The notes under the pieces: generated by a model
The model's database searches: none
What the model was told of the DNA's origin: nothing
What the model saw: only the letters and a program-made list of their open reading frames with translations
Assembly: GCF_002723995.1 (NCBI RefSeq)
Contig: NZ_BEWP01000003.1
Span: forward strand, 62,001 to 126,000
Source: Gluconobacter kondonii
Lineage (GTDB): Bacteria; Pseudomonadota; Alphaproteobacteria; Acetobacterales; Acetobacteraceae
DNA: 64,000 nucleotides
Reading direction: 5' to 3'
Shown: positions 45,412 to 53,922 of the stretch, piece after piece
How positions within the stretch are numbered: position 1 is the stretch's first letter
Layout: each line of letters starts with the position of its first letter
Program-made: the position numbers and the translations under genes

Positions 45412-45538
45412 AATAAGGCGGCGCCTCCGGCGCTGAGTAAAGCTGCGCCTGATGGGGCTTCGCGGATTCAGAAAGCGGGCTTGTACGAATGATGCTTCCC
45501 GCCGTCAACGCGACCGAAAAGCATGCAGACTCAGCCCG

Positions 45539-45979
45539 TCAGGACAGTTTGGAAATATCGCGCATGGCGACGACAAGATTCATATGTGACGCCAGAAGCC
45601 TCTGCGGCAGGGACGGCAGATAAATGCGGATGGCCTCAAGCCGTTTGGACTCCGGAAGGGCTGCAAACGGCGTGCGCGACCCCGGGCCGTCACTCCCCGC
45701 GTCATAGCTTTTTGCAATCGCGGCCAGCAGAGTGGCGGGGACGGAGGCCAGAAGCGCTTTCTGCGCCGGATTCAGAAGACGGTCCCGCAGGGGGCCGGAG
45801 AGCGTGCGCTCTTCGGCGATTTTCGGTTCTTCATAAGGCTTGAGCTGGCTCAGCGGGAACTCGACCTCCACGCCATTGGCCTGCTCGACATAGCCGGTGG
45901 TGCCGTCGATATCGACCAGCCTGCCGTCATGCGTGCCCTTGAGGTCAGAAACACGGTCACCGATCGACAGGCGGGCCAT
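45539..45979 (-). CDS. Conserved protein of unknown function at the end of hisG-hisD
   Basis: A 146-residue soluble protein. The first about 50 residues (GDRVSDLKGTHDGRLVDIDGTTGYVEQANGVEVEFPLSQLKPYEE) form a short beta-rich, KOW- or Tudor-like pattern. The second part is helical with ends in LPQRLLASHMNLVVAMRDISKLS. It starts exactly where hisD stops (1-bp overlap), so is coupled to it. Its role in histidine synthesis is not known. No active-site motif is visible. Confidence 0.6.
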   Translation of the reverse strand: MARLSIGDRVSDLKGTHDGRLVDIDGTTGYVEQANGVEVEFPLSQLKPYEEPKIAEERTLSGPLRDRLLNPAQKALLASVPATLLAAIAKSYDAGSDGPGSRTPFAALPESKRLEAIRIYLPSLPQRLLASHMNLVVAMRDISKLS

Positions 45980-47271
45980 CAGTTCTTCTCCAGTCGGGCT
46001 GACAGGCTGAGGGCATGGGCGTCCAGTCCTTCGGCGGTCGCCAGAGCCACACCGGCCGGGCCGATCCGGCGCAGACCGGCTGCGTCGGTTTCGATGGTGG
46101 TGGTGCGCTTGATGAAGTCGAACACCGACAGACCGGAGGCGAACCGCGCCGTACGGCTGGTCGGCAGGACGTGATTCGGACCGCCGACATAGTCGCCCAC
46201 GGCTTCGGGGCAGTTGCGGCCCATGAAGATCGCACCCGCATGGCGGACCATCGCCGAGAAGTCACGCGGGGCGTCGAGCATGACTTCCAGATGCTCGGGC
46301 GCCAGCGCATTCACGATCTCGGCGGCTTCCTCAAGCGAGCGTACGACAATGACCGCGCCATGATCGTCCCAGCTTTTCGAAGCGATGGCGGCACGGGGCA
46401 GGGTTTCCAGCTCTTTGCGGACGGCCTCCGCGGCACGTTCGGCAAAAGCGGCATCCGTTGTCACGAGAATGGCCTGAGCCTGCTCGTCATGTTCGGCCTG
46501 TGCGAGCAGATCGAGGGCCACCAGACGCGGATCGTTCTGCCCGTCGGCGACGACCACGACTTCGGACGGCCCGGCGATGCTGTCGATGCCGACATGCCCA
46601 AAGACCTGCCGCTTGGCTTCTGCGACATACGCATTGCCCGGCCCGACGATGCGGTCCACCGGGGCGATAAGGTCCGTGCCGAACGCCATGGCGCTGACGG
46701 CTTGCGCGCCGCCAATACGGTAGATTTCCGTCACGCCGCAAAGCTGCGCGGCCGCGAGAACCAGCGGGTTCAGCACGCCGTCCGGGGCCGGGACACACAT
46801 GGCCAGCCGCTTCACACCCGCCACACGAGCGGGCAGGGCGTTCATCAGCACGGAGGACGGATAGGCCGCCTTGCCGCCCGGAACATAAAGCCCGACCGCA
46901 TCCAGCGGGGTCCAGCGCATCCCGAGGCGGATGCCGTCCTCATCCGTGAAGTCCAGATCCTTGGGCATCTGGGCCGCATGAAACGTCTCGATCCGGCGGG
47001 CGGCGGTGCGGAGGGCGTCCATCAGGTTCGAGGGCACGCGCGCGGCTTCGGAGGCGATTTCTTCGGCGCTGATGCGGAGTTTGTCAGCAGGCAGGGTCAG
47101 CCGATCGAACCGGGCGGTATAGTCGCACAGGGCCTCGTCGCCCCGGCTGCGGACGTCTGCGAGGATCGCACGGACCGGTTCGGCCACGCTGCGTTCGTCG
47201 CTGCCACGCGCGGCGAGGAGTGTTGCGAAGTCTGCGGAAAAATTAGCTGCGGACGTATCGAGGCGTTTCAT
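45979..47271 (-). CDS. hisD: Histidinol dehydrogenase
   Basis: A 430-residue enzyme that oxidises L-histidinol to L-histidine in two NAD-dependent steps. Typical blocks are GLYVPGGKAAYPSSVLMNALPA (about 131-152), IAGPSEVVVVAD and the catalytic Glu-His in LAPEHLEV (about 326). Zinc ligands are present in the usual place. It follows hisG with a 1-bp overlap. Confidence 0.96.
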   Translation of the reverse strand: MKRLDTSAANFSADFATLLAARGSDERSVAEPVRAILADVRSRGDEALCDYTARFDRLTLPADKLRISAEEIASEAARVPSNLMDALRTAARRIETFHAAQMPKDLDFTDEDGIRLGMRWTPLDAVGLYVPGGKAAYPSSVLMNALPARVAGVKRLAMCVPAPDGVLNPLVLAAAQLCGVTEIYRIGGAQAVSAMAFGTDLIAPVDRIVGPGNAYVAEAKRQVFGHVGIDSIAGPSEVVVVADGQNDPRLVALDLLAQAEHDEQAQAILVTTDAAFAERAAEAVRKELETLPRAAIASKSWDDHGAVIVVRSLEEAAEIVNALAPEHLEVMLDAPRDFSAMVRHAGAIFMGRNCPEAVGDYVGGPNHVLPTSRTARFASGLSVFDFIKRTTTIETDAAGLRRIGPAGVALATAEGLDAHALSLSARLEKN

Positions 47272-47996
47272 CAGACCGCACCTTCCGTGGCGAGGGCTGT
47301 ACGGAAGCGTTCGATCAGGGCGCTGATTTCTTCAGGCCGGGTCTTGAGCGCGACGCGGTTGACGATCAGGCGGCTCGTGACATGGGCGATGGTCTCGGTT
47401 TCCATCAGGCCATTGGCGCGCAGGGTGGAGCCGGTATCGACCAGATCAACAATCACGCTCGCCAGGTCCAGCGTCGGTGCGAGTTCCATAGCGCCGTTCA
47501 GATGCACGATCTCGGCATTGATGGCGCGGGACGCGAAGTGACGGCGGGCAATGGTCGGGTATTTTGTGGCAACCCGCAGACGGGACTGACCCGTTGCGGG
47601 ATCTTCGATCATGGTTTTTGGGCGCGCCACGCAAATGCGGCAGCCCCCGATGCCCAGATCGAGCGGCGCATAGATGTCCGGATAGTCGAATTCCATCAGC
47701 ACATCTGCGCCGCATACGCCGATATCCGCACCGCCATACGCCACGAACGTCGCGACATCGAAGGAACGGACCCGCACGACATCCAGATTCGGATCGGATG
47801 TGCCAAAGCGCAGGCGGCGGCTGCTTTCGGTCAGGCAGTCCGGGTCGGGCTCGATGCTCGTTCGCGTCAGGACCGGAGCCAGCGCCTTGAGGATGCGGCC
47901 TTTCGGAAGGGCGAGGATCAGCGGCGTATGATGATGCGCGGTTGCGTCCGTTCCGTTCCGGGTCATGATCGGGGGGTCGGTCTGGAGCGCTGTCAT
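47271..47996 (-). CDS. hisG: ATP phosphoribosyltransferase catalytic subunit
   Basis: A short-form HisG of about 241 residues that catalyses the first step of histidine synthesis, ATP + PRPP. LILALPKGRILKALAPVL, GADIGVCGADVLMEF and VDLVDTGSTLRANGL (PRPP loop) are typical. Short HisG proteins need a HisZ partner, which is not in the window. The open frame continues upstream to 48191, but ATG 47996 (or 47966) fits the family; the extra part overlaps the promoter of the divergent GntR gene. Confidence 0.93.
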   Translation of the reverse strand: MTALQTDPPIMTRNGTDATAHHHTPLILALPKGRILKALAPVLTRTSIEPDPDCLTESSRRLRFGTSDPNLDVVRVRSFDVATFVAYGGADIGVCGADVLMEFDYPDIYAPLDLGIGGCRICVARPKTMIEDPATGQSRLRVATKYPTIARRHFASRAINAEIVHLNGAMELAPTLDLASVIVDLVDTGSTLRANGLMETETIAHVTSRLIVNRVALKTRPEEISALIERFRTALATEGAV

Positions 47997-48156
47997 GCGA
48001 CGTCTGGTCCTTGGCTGTCCGCAGGCACTGGGAACGGCAGCGCATATCACGAAGCCGGAGTCTTCCCAAGCCTTGCGCGGTTTCAAACGGTCTTGAGTGG
48101 ACTTTGACACGGAATCTTCTTGACGGACGTTCCGAAAGCGGATCACTCTTGTATGC

Positions 48157-48597
48157 ATGTCTGCTGACATAGAAACATTACTCTTCCCCACCTCACTTTC
48201 GGAGGCCAGCGCCCTGCCGCTACGCGTTCAGATCCGCGAGCGCGTGCTGGCCGCCATCGGTGCGGGTCTGCTGAAACCCGAAGATCGCCTGCCGACCATG
48301 CGCGCGCTCGCCGTTCATCTGCGGGTGGATCTCAACACCGTCCAGCGAGCCTATGCGGAGCTTGAACGAATGGGCGCGATCCGGACGCTGCGGGCCCGGG
48401 GCAGTTTCGTCAGCGACACGCCGCCACAGCCGGACGGCGCGCTCAAAGCCGCGGAAGCCCGGGCGCTCGCGGCCTCCACCATCGCCCGCAGTCAGGCCGC
48501 GGGGCTTGATCCCGAAGCGGTCGTCATCGCCATGCGCGATCTTCTCGGTCTGCCTCCCACCTCATCCGAGCCCGAGAGCGGCTCTGCCAAAGGCTGA
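48157..48597 (+). CDS. Small GntR-family regulator (YtrA-like)
   Basis: A 146-residue protein. The N-terminal winged helix (ALPLRVQIRERVLAAIGAGLLKPEDRLPTMRALAVHLRVDLNTVQRAYAELERMGAIRTLRARGSFVSD, about 15-85) is typical. The C-terminal part is a short helical dimerisation segment, as in YtrA. It is coupled to the slipin gene by a 1-bp overlap (TGATG), which suggests that it controls the pair, perhaps in response to membrane state; that is inference. Confidence 0.83.
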   Translation: MSADIETLLFPTSLSEASALPLRVQIRERVLAAIGAGLLKPEDRLPTMRALAVHLRVDLNTVQRAYAELERMGAIRTLRARGSFVSDTPPQPDGALKAAEARALAASTIARSQAAGLDPEAVVIAMRDLLGLPPTSSEPESGSAKG

Positions 48598-49547
48598 TGT
48601 CCATGCCGGATTTTCCCGTGCTTCCTTCCATGTCGCTGGTGCCATCCATGAAGCGGAAACTGCCCCTCAACACGATTTCGGCCTCCATCGCAGCGGTCGT
48701 TTTTCTGATCTCGGCCGGGCTGACAGCTCTGACGCGACAACCCGGCTGGGTTATCGGTGGCTTTGTGCTCGCCCTGCTCGTGCATCTGTCGCTCAAGATG
48801 TGCAATTCCTGGCAGCGCGTTCTTGTCCTGCGGGCAGGAAAGATTCAGGGATTGCGTGGTCCGGGCCTGTTCCTGATCGTTCCCTTCCTCGATCAGATTG
48901 ACGCCGTTGTGGACCAACGCATCCGCACGGTGCCCGTGCATACGCGTCAGACCCTGACGCGTGATACGACGCCGGTGGATGTGGACGCGGTCGTGTTCTG
49001 GATGGTGCATGATCCGCTGCGGGCCATCACGGAGCTGGACAATTACGAGGGCTCGGTCTCGATGGTCGCGCTCACGACGTTGCGCGAGGTTGTCGGCAGT
49101 TCGGATCTGGCCACGCTGCTGGAAGACCGTCGCCGCATTGACGGCGAACTGCGAGACCTCATCGAAAGCAAGACCCGCGAATGGGGCGTTACAGTTCAGT
49201 CCGTCGAAATCCGCGACGTGCAGCTCCCTGACAGCCTTCAGGACGCCATGAGCCGTCAGGCGCAGGCCGAGCGCGAGCGTGCTGCCCGCGTCACCCTTGC
49301 TTCGGCGGAGCGGGAAGTGGCGCATGAACTGGCGCAGGCGGCCAAGACTTACGAAGCCGCGCCGATCGCGCTCCAGATCCTTCAGATCAACCGTATTTTT
49401 GAAATGAACAAGAACCGCGGCACCACCATCCTGATGCCGACGACCATGGCGGATGCCATGACATCCGCAACCGCCTTCGCCGCCGCGATGCAGACCGTCC
49501 AGCCGGATGCAGGTGCCCCGGCTGCGACCGGTGAAGTCAGCGGCTGA
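48597..49547 (+). CDS. Slipin (SPFH/band 7 stomatin-like membrane protein)
   Basis: A 316-residue protein. Two hydrophobic segments near 28-66 form a hairpin, followed by the SPFH domain (NSWQRVLVLRAGKIQGLRGPGLFLIVPFLDQ, about 72-102) and the coiled segment MSRQAQAERERAARVTLASAEREVAHEL. Slipins scaffold membrane microdomains; many occur with an NfeD protease partner, which is absent here. The extreme C-terminus is low complexity (DAGAPAATGEVSG). It overlaps gmk at the 3' end by 11 bp. Confidence 0.86.
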   Translation: MSMPDFPVLPSMSLVPSMKRKLPLNTISASIAAVVFLISAGLTALTRQPGWVIGGFVLALLVHLSLKMCNSWQRVLVLRAGKIQGLRGPGLFLIVPFLDQIDAVVDQRIRTVPVHTRQTLTRDTTPVDVDAVVFWMVHDPLRAITELDNYEGSVSMVALTTLREVVGSSDLATLLEDRRRIDGELRDLIESKTREWGVTVQSVEIRDVQLPDSLQDAMSRQAQAERERAARVTLASAEREVAHELAQAAKTYEAAPIALQILQINRIFEMNKNRGTTILMPTTMADAMTSATAFAAAMQTVQPDAGAPAATGEVSG

Positions 49548-50163
49548 AGCTGGCGACCATGTCGGGCAGATTGCGCTGACGTCGCGTTGACAGCCGCGCG
49601 GCTGTCAGGACGGAGCGCGCCTGCGAAATCGCTGTGTCCAGCTCCGAATTGATGATTGTGTGATCGAATTCGGACCAATGGGAAATCTCGTTCAGCGCCG
49701 CCTGCATCCGCTTGGCGATTTCTTCGGGATGGTCCGAAGCGCGCTTGTTCAGCCGGCGTTCCAGTTCTTCCAGCGAAGGCGGCAGAACGAACAGGCTCAC
49801 CACATCGTCCGGCAGAGCCGCGCGTAGAAGGCGGTGTCCCTGCCAGTCGATATCGAACACCATGTCATGTCCGGCGTCCAGTGCTTCCTCAACTGGTGCG
49901 CGCGGCGTGCCATAACCCCGGTCGAAGACTTCCGCCCATTCCAGAAGCTCATCATCCGCAGCCATGCGGCGGAACTCCGCGATATCCCGGAAATGGTAAT
50001 GCACACCCTCGACCTCGCCCGGACGCGGCCCGCGCGTCGTAACCGAGACGGAATGGCGCAGGGTTGGCTCCGAAGCGCGCAGGGCGTTGGCAATGGTGGA
50101 CTTGCCCGCACCAGACGGGGCCGAGATCACCAGACAGACGCCACGGCGAGGCAGTTGGGTCAT
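49537..50163 (-). CDS. gmk: Guanylate kinase
   Basis: A 208-residue enzyme that phosphorylates GMP to GDP. P-loop SAPSGAGKST at residues 14-23, GMP-binding SVTTRGPRPGEVEGVHYHF, and FDIDWQG are characteristic. Convergent with slipin, with 11 bp shared. Confidence 0.96.
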   Translation of the reverse strand: MTQLPRRGVCLVISAPSGAGKSTIANALRASEPTLRHSVSVTTRGPRPGEVEGVHYHFRDIAEFRRMAADDELLEWAEVFDRGYGTPRAPVEEALDAGHDMVFDIDWQGHRLLRAALPDDVVSLFVLPPSLEELERRLNKRASDHPEEIAKRMQAALNEISHWSEFDHTIINSELDTAISQARSVLTAARLSTRRQRNLPDMVASFSR

Positions 50164-50257
50164 GGGGTCTCCTTGGAAGAATGAACTGGACGGGACTGTT
50201 CTGCGGAAGCGTCTAGCGTGAAAGGGGCAGTTTTGACCAGATATTCAGAGCCTGTTT

Positions 50258-50365
50258 AGGGCTCTGCCCTGAAACCCGCCAAAGGCCAAGGCCTTTGGAA
50301 ACCGCTTAATTTGGAATCAGGATCAAAGGGGCGAGCCCCTTTGTGGGGCTCGGGGCAAAGCCCCG
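50258..50365. repeat. Four tandem hairpins between gmk and the AI-2E permease gene
   Basis: Within 108 bp four perfect inverted repeats follow one another: 50258-50270 (5-bp stem), 50279-50298 (8-bp, 4-nt loop), 50325-50342 (8-bp, 2-nt loop) and 50351-50365 (6-bp, 3-nt loop). The last one is 4 bp from the permease stop and can act as its terminator. Similar GC-rich palindromes (AAGGCCTTTGG, GGGGCNNNGCCCC) look like a dispersed repeat of this genus, which is an inference. Confidence 0.55.
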
Positions 50366-50369
50366 ATCC

Positions 50370-51629
50370 TCACGGCTCGGACTGCAACTGCGCAACAATG
50401 GCACTACTGATCGTCCGCCGCGTCGGGCCACCCAGAATATGTCCGAGCGGCGCCAGCACTTCGATATGGTCACAGACGATCTTGAAAACTGCGAGCATTG
50501 GCACGGACAGGAACGCGCCGGAGATGCCCCACATCCAGTCCCAGAACAGCAGCGATCCCATAACGAAAACGGGATTGAGCGTGAAGCGCCGGGCCAGCAG
50601 CATAGGCGTGATGGTCTCGCCTTCCAGCACATGGATCAGCAGATAGATCGACGGCGGAAGGAGCGCGTAAAGCAGGGAGGGGAAGCTGAAGAGTCCGACC
50701 ACGAAATAGACCACCACACCCGTGAGCGGCCCGATGATGGGAATGTAGTTCAGCAGGAAGGCCAGGACGCCCCACAGAAGCGGATTGGGCATTCCGGTCG
50801 CCCAGCACTGGATCATGTTCACCAGCCCCACACCCAGATTCATCATCGTGATCGTCACGAGATAGAGCGAGACGTTCTGTTCGATCTGTGTCGCCATTTC
50901 CACGAGGCGGCGTTTCTTGGCGTAAGTCGGCATGATCTCGACGCAGCGGCGCAGAAGCGTGTCGCCTTCCGTCATGAGAAAGAACAGCATCAGCAGCATC
51001 GAGAAGAAGCCGCCTGCAAGCTCCCGCGTCCCGGCCAGAACGGAAGAGCCGAGCCGCGAGAGTGCCGTCTCCCCGCTGATCGGACCGGTGACGCCATGTG
51101 CTGTATGCGTGCTGCCGGAATGGCCGCTGAACATGGCCGACAGACGCATGTAATCGTGCTGGATCATGTCGATCGGCCCGCTGAGAACGGCCAGCTTGCT
51201 TTGCAACGCGGGGAGCGTCTGCGGCGCGCGGGTGATCCAGCCAGCCGCCGGGACGGAAATCGTCGTGGCGATTCCACCCACAATTCCAAACATCATGACA
51301 ATCAGCAGTAGTCCCGCCAGATGCCGGGGCAGGCGCAGGCGTTGGGTCAGGAATCGCATGGGTGCGATCATGAGCAGGTTCAGCACGAGCGCGAAGACGA
51401 AAGGCAGGAGGATGGGGGCCGTGAAATACAGCGAATAGAAGACGGCGAGAATCGTCAGGATCAGGACACACATGTCCCGGATGTTCAGATGGTCGCGCAG
51501 CAGGTTCCGGTCGAGCGTAGGGTCCGGAAAATCGCCGTCCGGGAGCAGTTTTTCACCAGCTTTCCCAGACGGGGACGCGGTATCGCTACAGGCAGGGTCG
51601 GCGGAGGACGCAATGGGACGGCCGGACAT
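50370..51629 (-). CDS. AI-2E family (PerM/TqsA-like) transporter
   Basis: About 419 residues with seven or eight hydrophobic segments and the conserved FLLNYIPIIGPLTGVV and LEGETITPMLLARRFTLNPVFV motifs near the C-terminus. Family members are secondary transporters; some export autoinducer-2, others exchange ions, and the substrate here is unknown. The open frame reaches 51932, but the longer form would overlap pqqA; ATG 51629 (MSGRPIASS) is the sensible start. Confidence 0.82.
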   Translation of the reverse strand: MSGRPIASSADPACSDTASPSGKAGEKLLPDGDFPDPTLDRNLLRDHLNIRDMCVLILTILAVFYSLYFTAPILLPFVFALVLNLLMIAPMRFLTQRLRLPRHLAGLLLIVMMFGIVGGIATTISVPAAGWITRAPQTLPALQSKLAVLSGPIDMIQHDYMRLSAMFSGHSGSTHTAHGVTGPISGETALSRLGSSVLAGTRELAGGFFSMLLMLFFLMTEGDTLLRRCVEIMPTYAKKRRLVEMATQIEQNVSLYLVTITMMNLGVGLVNMIQCWATGMPNPLLWGVLAFLLNYIPIIGPLTGVVVYFVVGLFSFPSLLYALLPPSIYLLIHVLEGETITPMLLARRFTLNPVFVMGSLLFWDWMWGISGAFLSVPMLAVFKIVCDHIEVLAPLGHILGGPTRRTISSAIVAQLQSEP

Positions 51630-51812
51630 GTTTTTTTGCCTGCAACGAAGACGGAGCTTACGGACCAGAACGGTCCGCGAAAGGACACAGTTACGTGTTC
51701 TGCCCAAAAAACCCCTTGAACTCCAGTGGCATCCGGTCACTAAATCATGAGGAGCGCCTGTGGATGTGTTGTTGTCACATCTGCCGGTTATCGGAGACCA
51801 AGGAGAAAAATC

Positions 51813-51893
51813 ATGGCCTGGAACACACCGAAAGTTACCGAAATCCCGCTGGGCGCAGAAATCAACTCGTATGTCTGCGGCGAGAAGAAATAA
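51813..51893 (+). CDS. pqqA: Pyrroloquinoline quinone precursor peptide PqqA
   Basis: The 26-residue peptide from which PQQ is made. Glu16 and Tyr20 (EINSY) are the two residues joined and built into the cofactor, in the invariant spacing E-x3-Y. AAGGAGA precedes the start by the right distance. It lies alone in front of a hairpin, then pqqB. The peptide matches known acetic acid bacterial PqqA in every position I remember. Confidence 0.97.
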   Translation: MAWNTPKVTEIPLGAEINSYVCGEKK

Positions 51894-51930
51894 GCCTCTT
51901 CCCCGAGGCCCCGTCCTTGAGGAATATGGC

Positions 51931-51960
51931 ACGGCCGCTCCCCTTCGGAGCGGCCGTTTT
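51931..51960 (+). terminator. Hairpin between pqqA and pqqB (terminator or attenuator)
   Basis: An 11-bp stem (51931-51941 with 51947-51957), 5-nt loop, then a short T run. It lies 37 bp after pqqA and 47 bp before pqqB. It should stop most transcripts after pqqA and leave a lower level of pqqBCDE mRNA, so the peptide substrate is made in excess of the enzymes. Confidence 0.75.
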
Positions 51961-52007
51961 CATTCATGGGAGCCGCAGGGCGCCCGATTCAGACGGTTTG
52001 TGAAAAA

Positions 52008-52922
52008 ATGATTGATGTCATCGTGCTTGGTGCGGCGGCAGGGGGCGGTTTTCCGCAGTGGAATTCCGCAGCGCCCGGCTGTGTGGCCGCCCGCACGCGA
52101 CAGGGCGCGAAAGCCCGGACCCAGGCCTCCATCGCCGTCAGCGCCGACGGAAAACGCTGGTTCATTCTCAACGCCTCGCCCGATCTGCGTCAGCAGATCA
52201 TCGAGACCCCGGCCCTGCATCATCAGGGCAGTCTGCGCGGAACGCCTATTCAGGGTGTCGTTCTGACCTGCGGCGAAATCGACGCCATCACGGGGCTTCT
52301 GACGCTGCGCGAGCGCGAACCCTTCAGACTGATGGGCAGCGACTCGACGCTTCGGCAACTGGCGGACAATCCGATGTTCGGCGCGCTCGACCCTGAGATC
52401 GTACCGCGCATCCCGCTGCCTCTCAACGAACCCATGTCCCTGATGAACAAGGACGGGATTCCCTCGGGCCTGCTGCTGACGGCCTTCGCAGTGCCGGGCA
52501 AGGCCCCGCTTTATGCGGAAGCCGCAGGCTCGAAGCCCGATGAAACGCTGGGTCTGTCCATAACGGACGGGCTGAAAACGCTGCTCTTCATTCCCGGCTG
52601 CGCGCATATCACGCCGGAGATCGTGGAGCGGGTGGCTGCGGCGGATCTCGTGTTATTTGACGGGACGCTGTGGCGGGACGACGAAATGATTCGCGCTGGG
52701 CTAAGCCCCAAGAGCGGCCAGCGGATGGGACATGTTTCGGTCAATGACGCCGGCGGCCCGGTCGAATGTTTCACGATATGTGAAAAACCTCGCAAGGTCT
52801 TGATTCATATCAACAACTCCAACCCGATTCTGTTCGAAGACAGCCCCGAACGAAAAAGCGTCGAACGCGCCGGATGGACGGTTGCGGAAGACGGCATGAC
52901 TTTCAGACTGGACACACCATGA
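52008..52922 (+). CDS. pqqB: PQQ biosynthesis protein PqqB
   Basis: A 304-residue metallo-beta-lactamase-fold protein. MIDVIVLGAAAGGGFPQWN at the start and FIPGCAHITPEIVERV are family marks. PqqB is a probable iron-dependent hydroxylase acting on the crosslinked Glu-Tyr intermediate. The frame is open to 51966, but ATG 52008 begins the invariant MIDV segment. Overlaps pqqC by 4 bp. Confidence 0.95.
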   Translation: MIDVIVLGAAAGGGFPQWNSAAPGCVAARTRQGAKARTQASIAVSADGKRWFILNASPDLRQQIIETPALHHQGSLRGTPIQGVVLTCGEIDAITGLLTLREREPFRLMGSDSTLRQLADNPMFGALDPEIVPRIPLPLNEPMSLMNKDGIPSGLLLTAFAVPGKAPLYAEAAGSKPDETLGLSITDGLKTLLFIPGCAHITPEIVERVAAADLVLFDGTLWRDDEMIRAGLSPKSGQRMGHVSVNDAGGPVECFTICEKPRKVLIHINNSNPILFEDSPERKSVERAGWTVAEDGMTFRLDTP

Positions 52923-53638
52923 CGCTCCTCACCCCTGACCAGCTTGAAGAGAGGCTTCGGCAGATCGGTGCCGAGCGGTATCACAATCGGCATCCGTTTC
53001 ACCGCAAGCTGCATGACGGCAAGCTCAACCGCGCGCAGGTTCAGGCCTGGGCGCTAAACCGCTATTATTATCAGGCCCGCATCCCGGCCAAGGACGCGAC
53101 CCTCCTTGCACGTCTGCCCACAGCCGAACTGCGCCGGGAATGGCGGCGCCGGATCGAGGATCATGACGGCACCGAGCCCGGAACGGGGGGTGTCGCGCGC
53201 TGGCTGATGCTGACGGATGGTCTGGGGCTGGATCGCGACTATGTGGAAAGCCTCGACGGCCTGCTTCCGGCGACGCGTTTTTCAGTTGATGCGTATGTGA
53301 ACTTCGTGCGGGACCGCTCCATTCTGGCCGCCATCGCGTCCTCGCTGACGGAGCTGTTTTCGCCCACGATCATTAGCGAGCGCGTCTCGGGGATGCTGCG
53401 GCACTATGATTTCGTGTCGGAAAAGACGCTGGCCTATTTCACGCCCCGTCTGACCCAGGCGCCGCGGGATTCTGATTTTGCTCTGGCCTATGTCCGCGAA
53501 AATGCCCGTACGCCCGAGCAGCAGAAAGAGGTTCTGGAAGCTCTGGAGTTCAAGTGCTCCGTGCTGTGGACCATGCTGGATGCGCTCGATTATGCCTATG
53601 TAGACGGCCACATTCCGCCGGGCGCCTTCGTGCCATGA
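52919..53638 (+). CDS. pqqC: Pyrroloquinoline-quinone synthase PqqC
   Basis: A 239-residue haem-oxygenase-fold, cofactor-free oxidase that performs the final ring closure and eight-electron oxidation of AHQQ to PQQ. NRYYYQARIPAKDATLLARL, HDGTEPGTGGVARWL and SLTELFSPTIISERVSGMLRHYDFV are hallmark segments. Starts within the pqqB stop (ATGA) and ends in the pqqD start. Confidence 0.96.
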   Translation: MTLLTPDQLEERLRQIGAERYHNRHPFHRKLHDGKLNRAQVQAWALNRYYYQARIPAKDATLLARLPTAELRREWRRRIEDHDGTEPGTGGVARWLMLTDGLGLDRDYVESLDGLLPATRFSVDAYVNFVRDRSILAAIASSLTELFSPTIISERVSGMLRHYDFVSEKTLAYFTPRLTQAPRDSDFALAYVRENARTPEQQKEVLEALEFKCSVLWTMLDALDYAYVDGHIPPGAFVP

Positions 53639-53922
53639 TGGACCAGTCCTGTGTTGCGGAGGAGAGTGTTCTCTCCTTTGCGCGCGGTCATCGGCTTCAG
53701 CACGATCGCGTGAGAGACCTGTGGATCGTGCAGGCGCCTGAAAAAGCGTTTGTGATCGAGGGTTCCGCACCGCATATTCTGCGGCTTCTGGATGGAGAGC
53801 GCAGCGTCGGCGACATCATCCAGCAACTTGCAAACGAATTTTCCGCCCCGCGTGAGGTCATTGCGAAGGATGTCCTCGCGCTTCTTTCTGAACTGACAGA
53901 AAAGAACGTCCTGCACACATGA
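53635..53922 (+). CDS. pqqD: PQQ biosynthesis chaperone PqqD
   Basis: A 95-residue winged-helix RiPP recognition protein that binds PqqA and presents it to Pqq[23 protein letters not shown] and [19 protein letters not shown] are family features. I use ATG 53635, overlapping the pqqC stop; the longer upstream frame is not coding. Confidence 0.93.
   Translation: MMDQSCVAEESVLSFARGHRLQHDRVRDLWIVQAPEKAFVIEGSAPHILRLLDGERSVGDIIQQLANEFSAPREVIAKDVLALLSELTEKNVLHT

Noticed and set aside
51630-51932. N-terminal extension of the AI-2E permease gene
   Set aside because: It would cover pqqA and its leader on the opposite strand and has no membrane-protein character.
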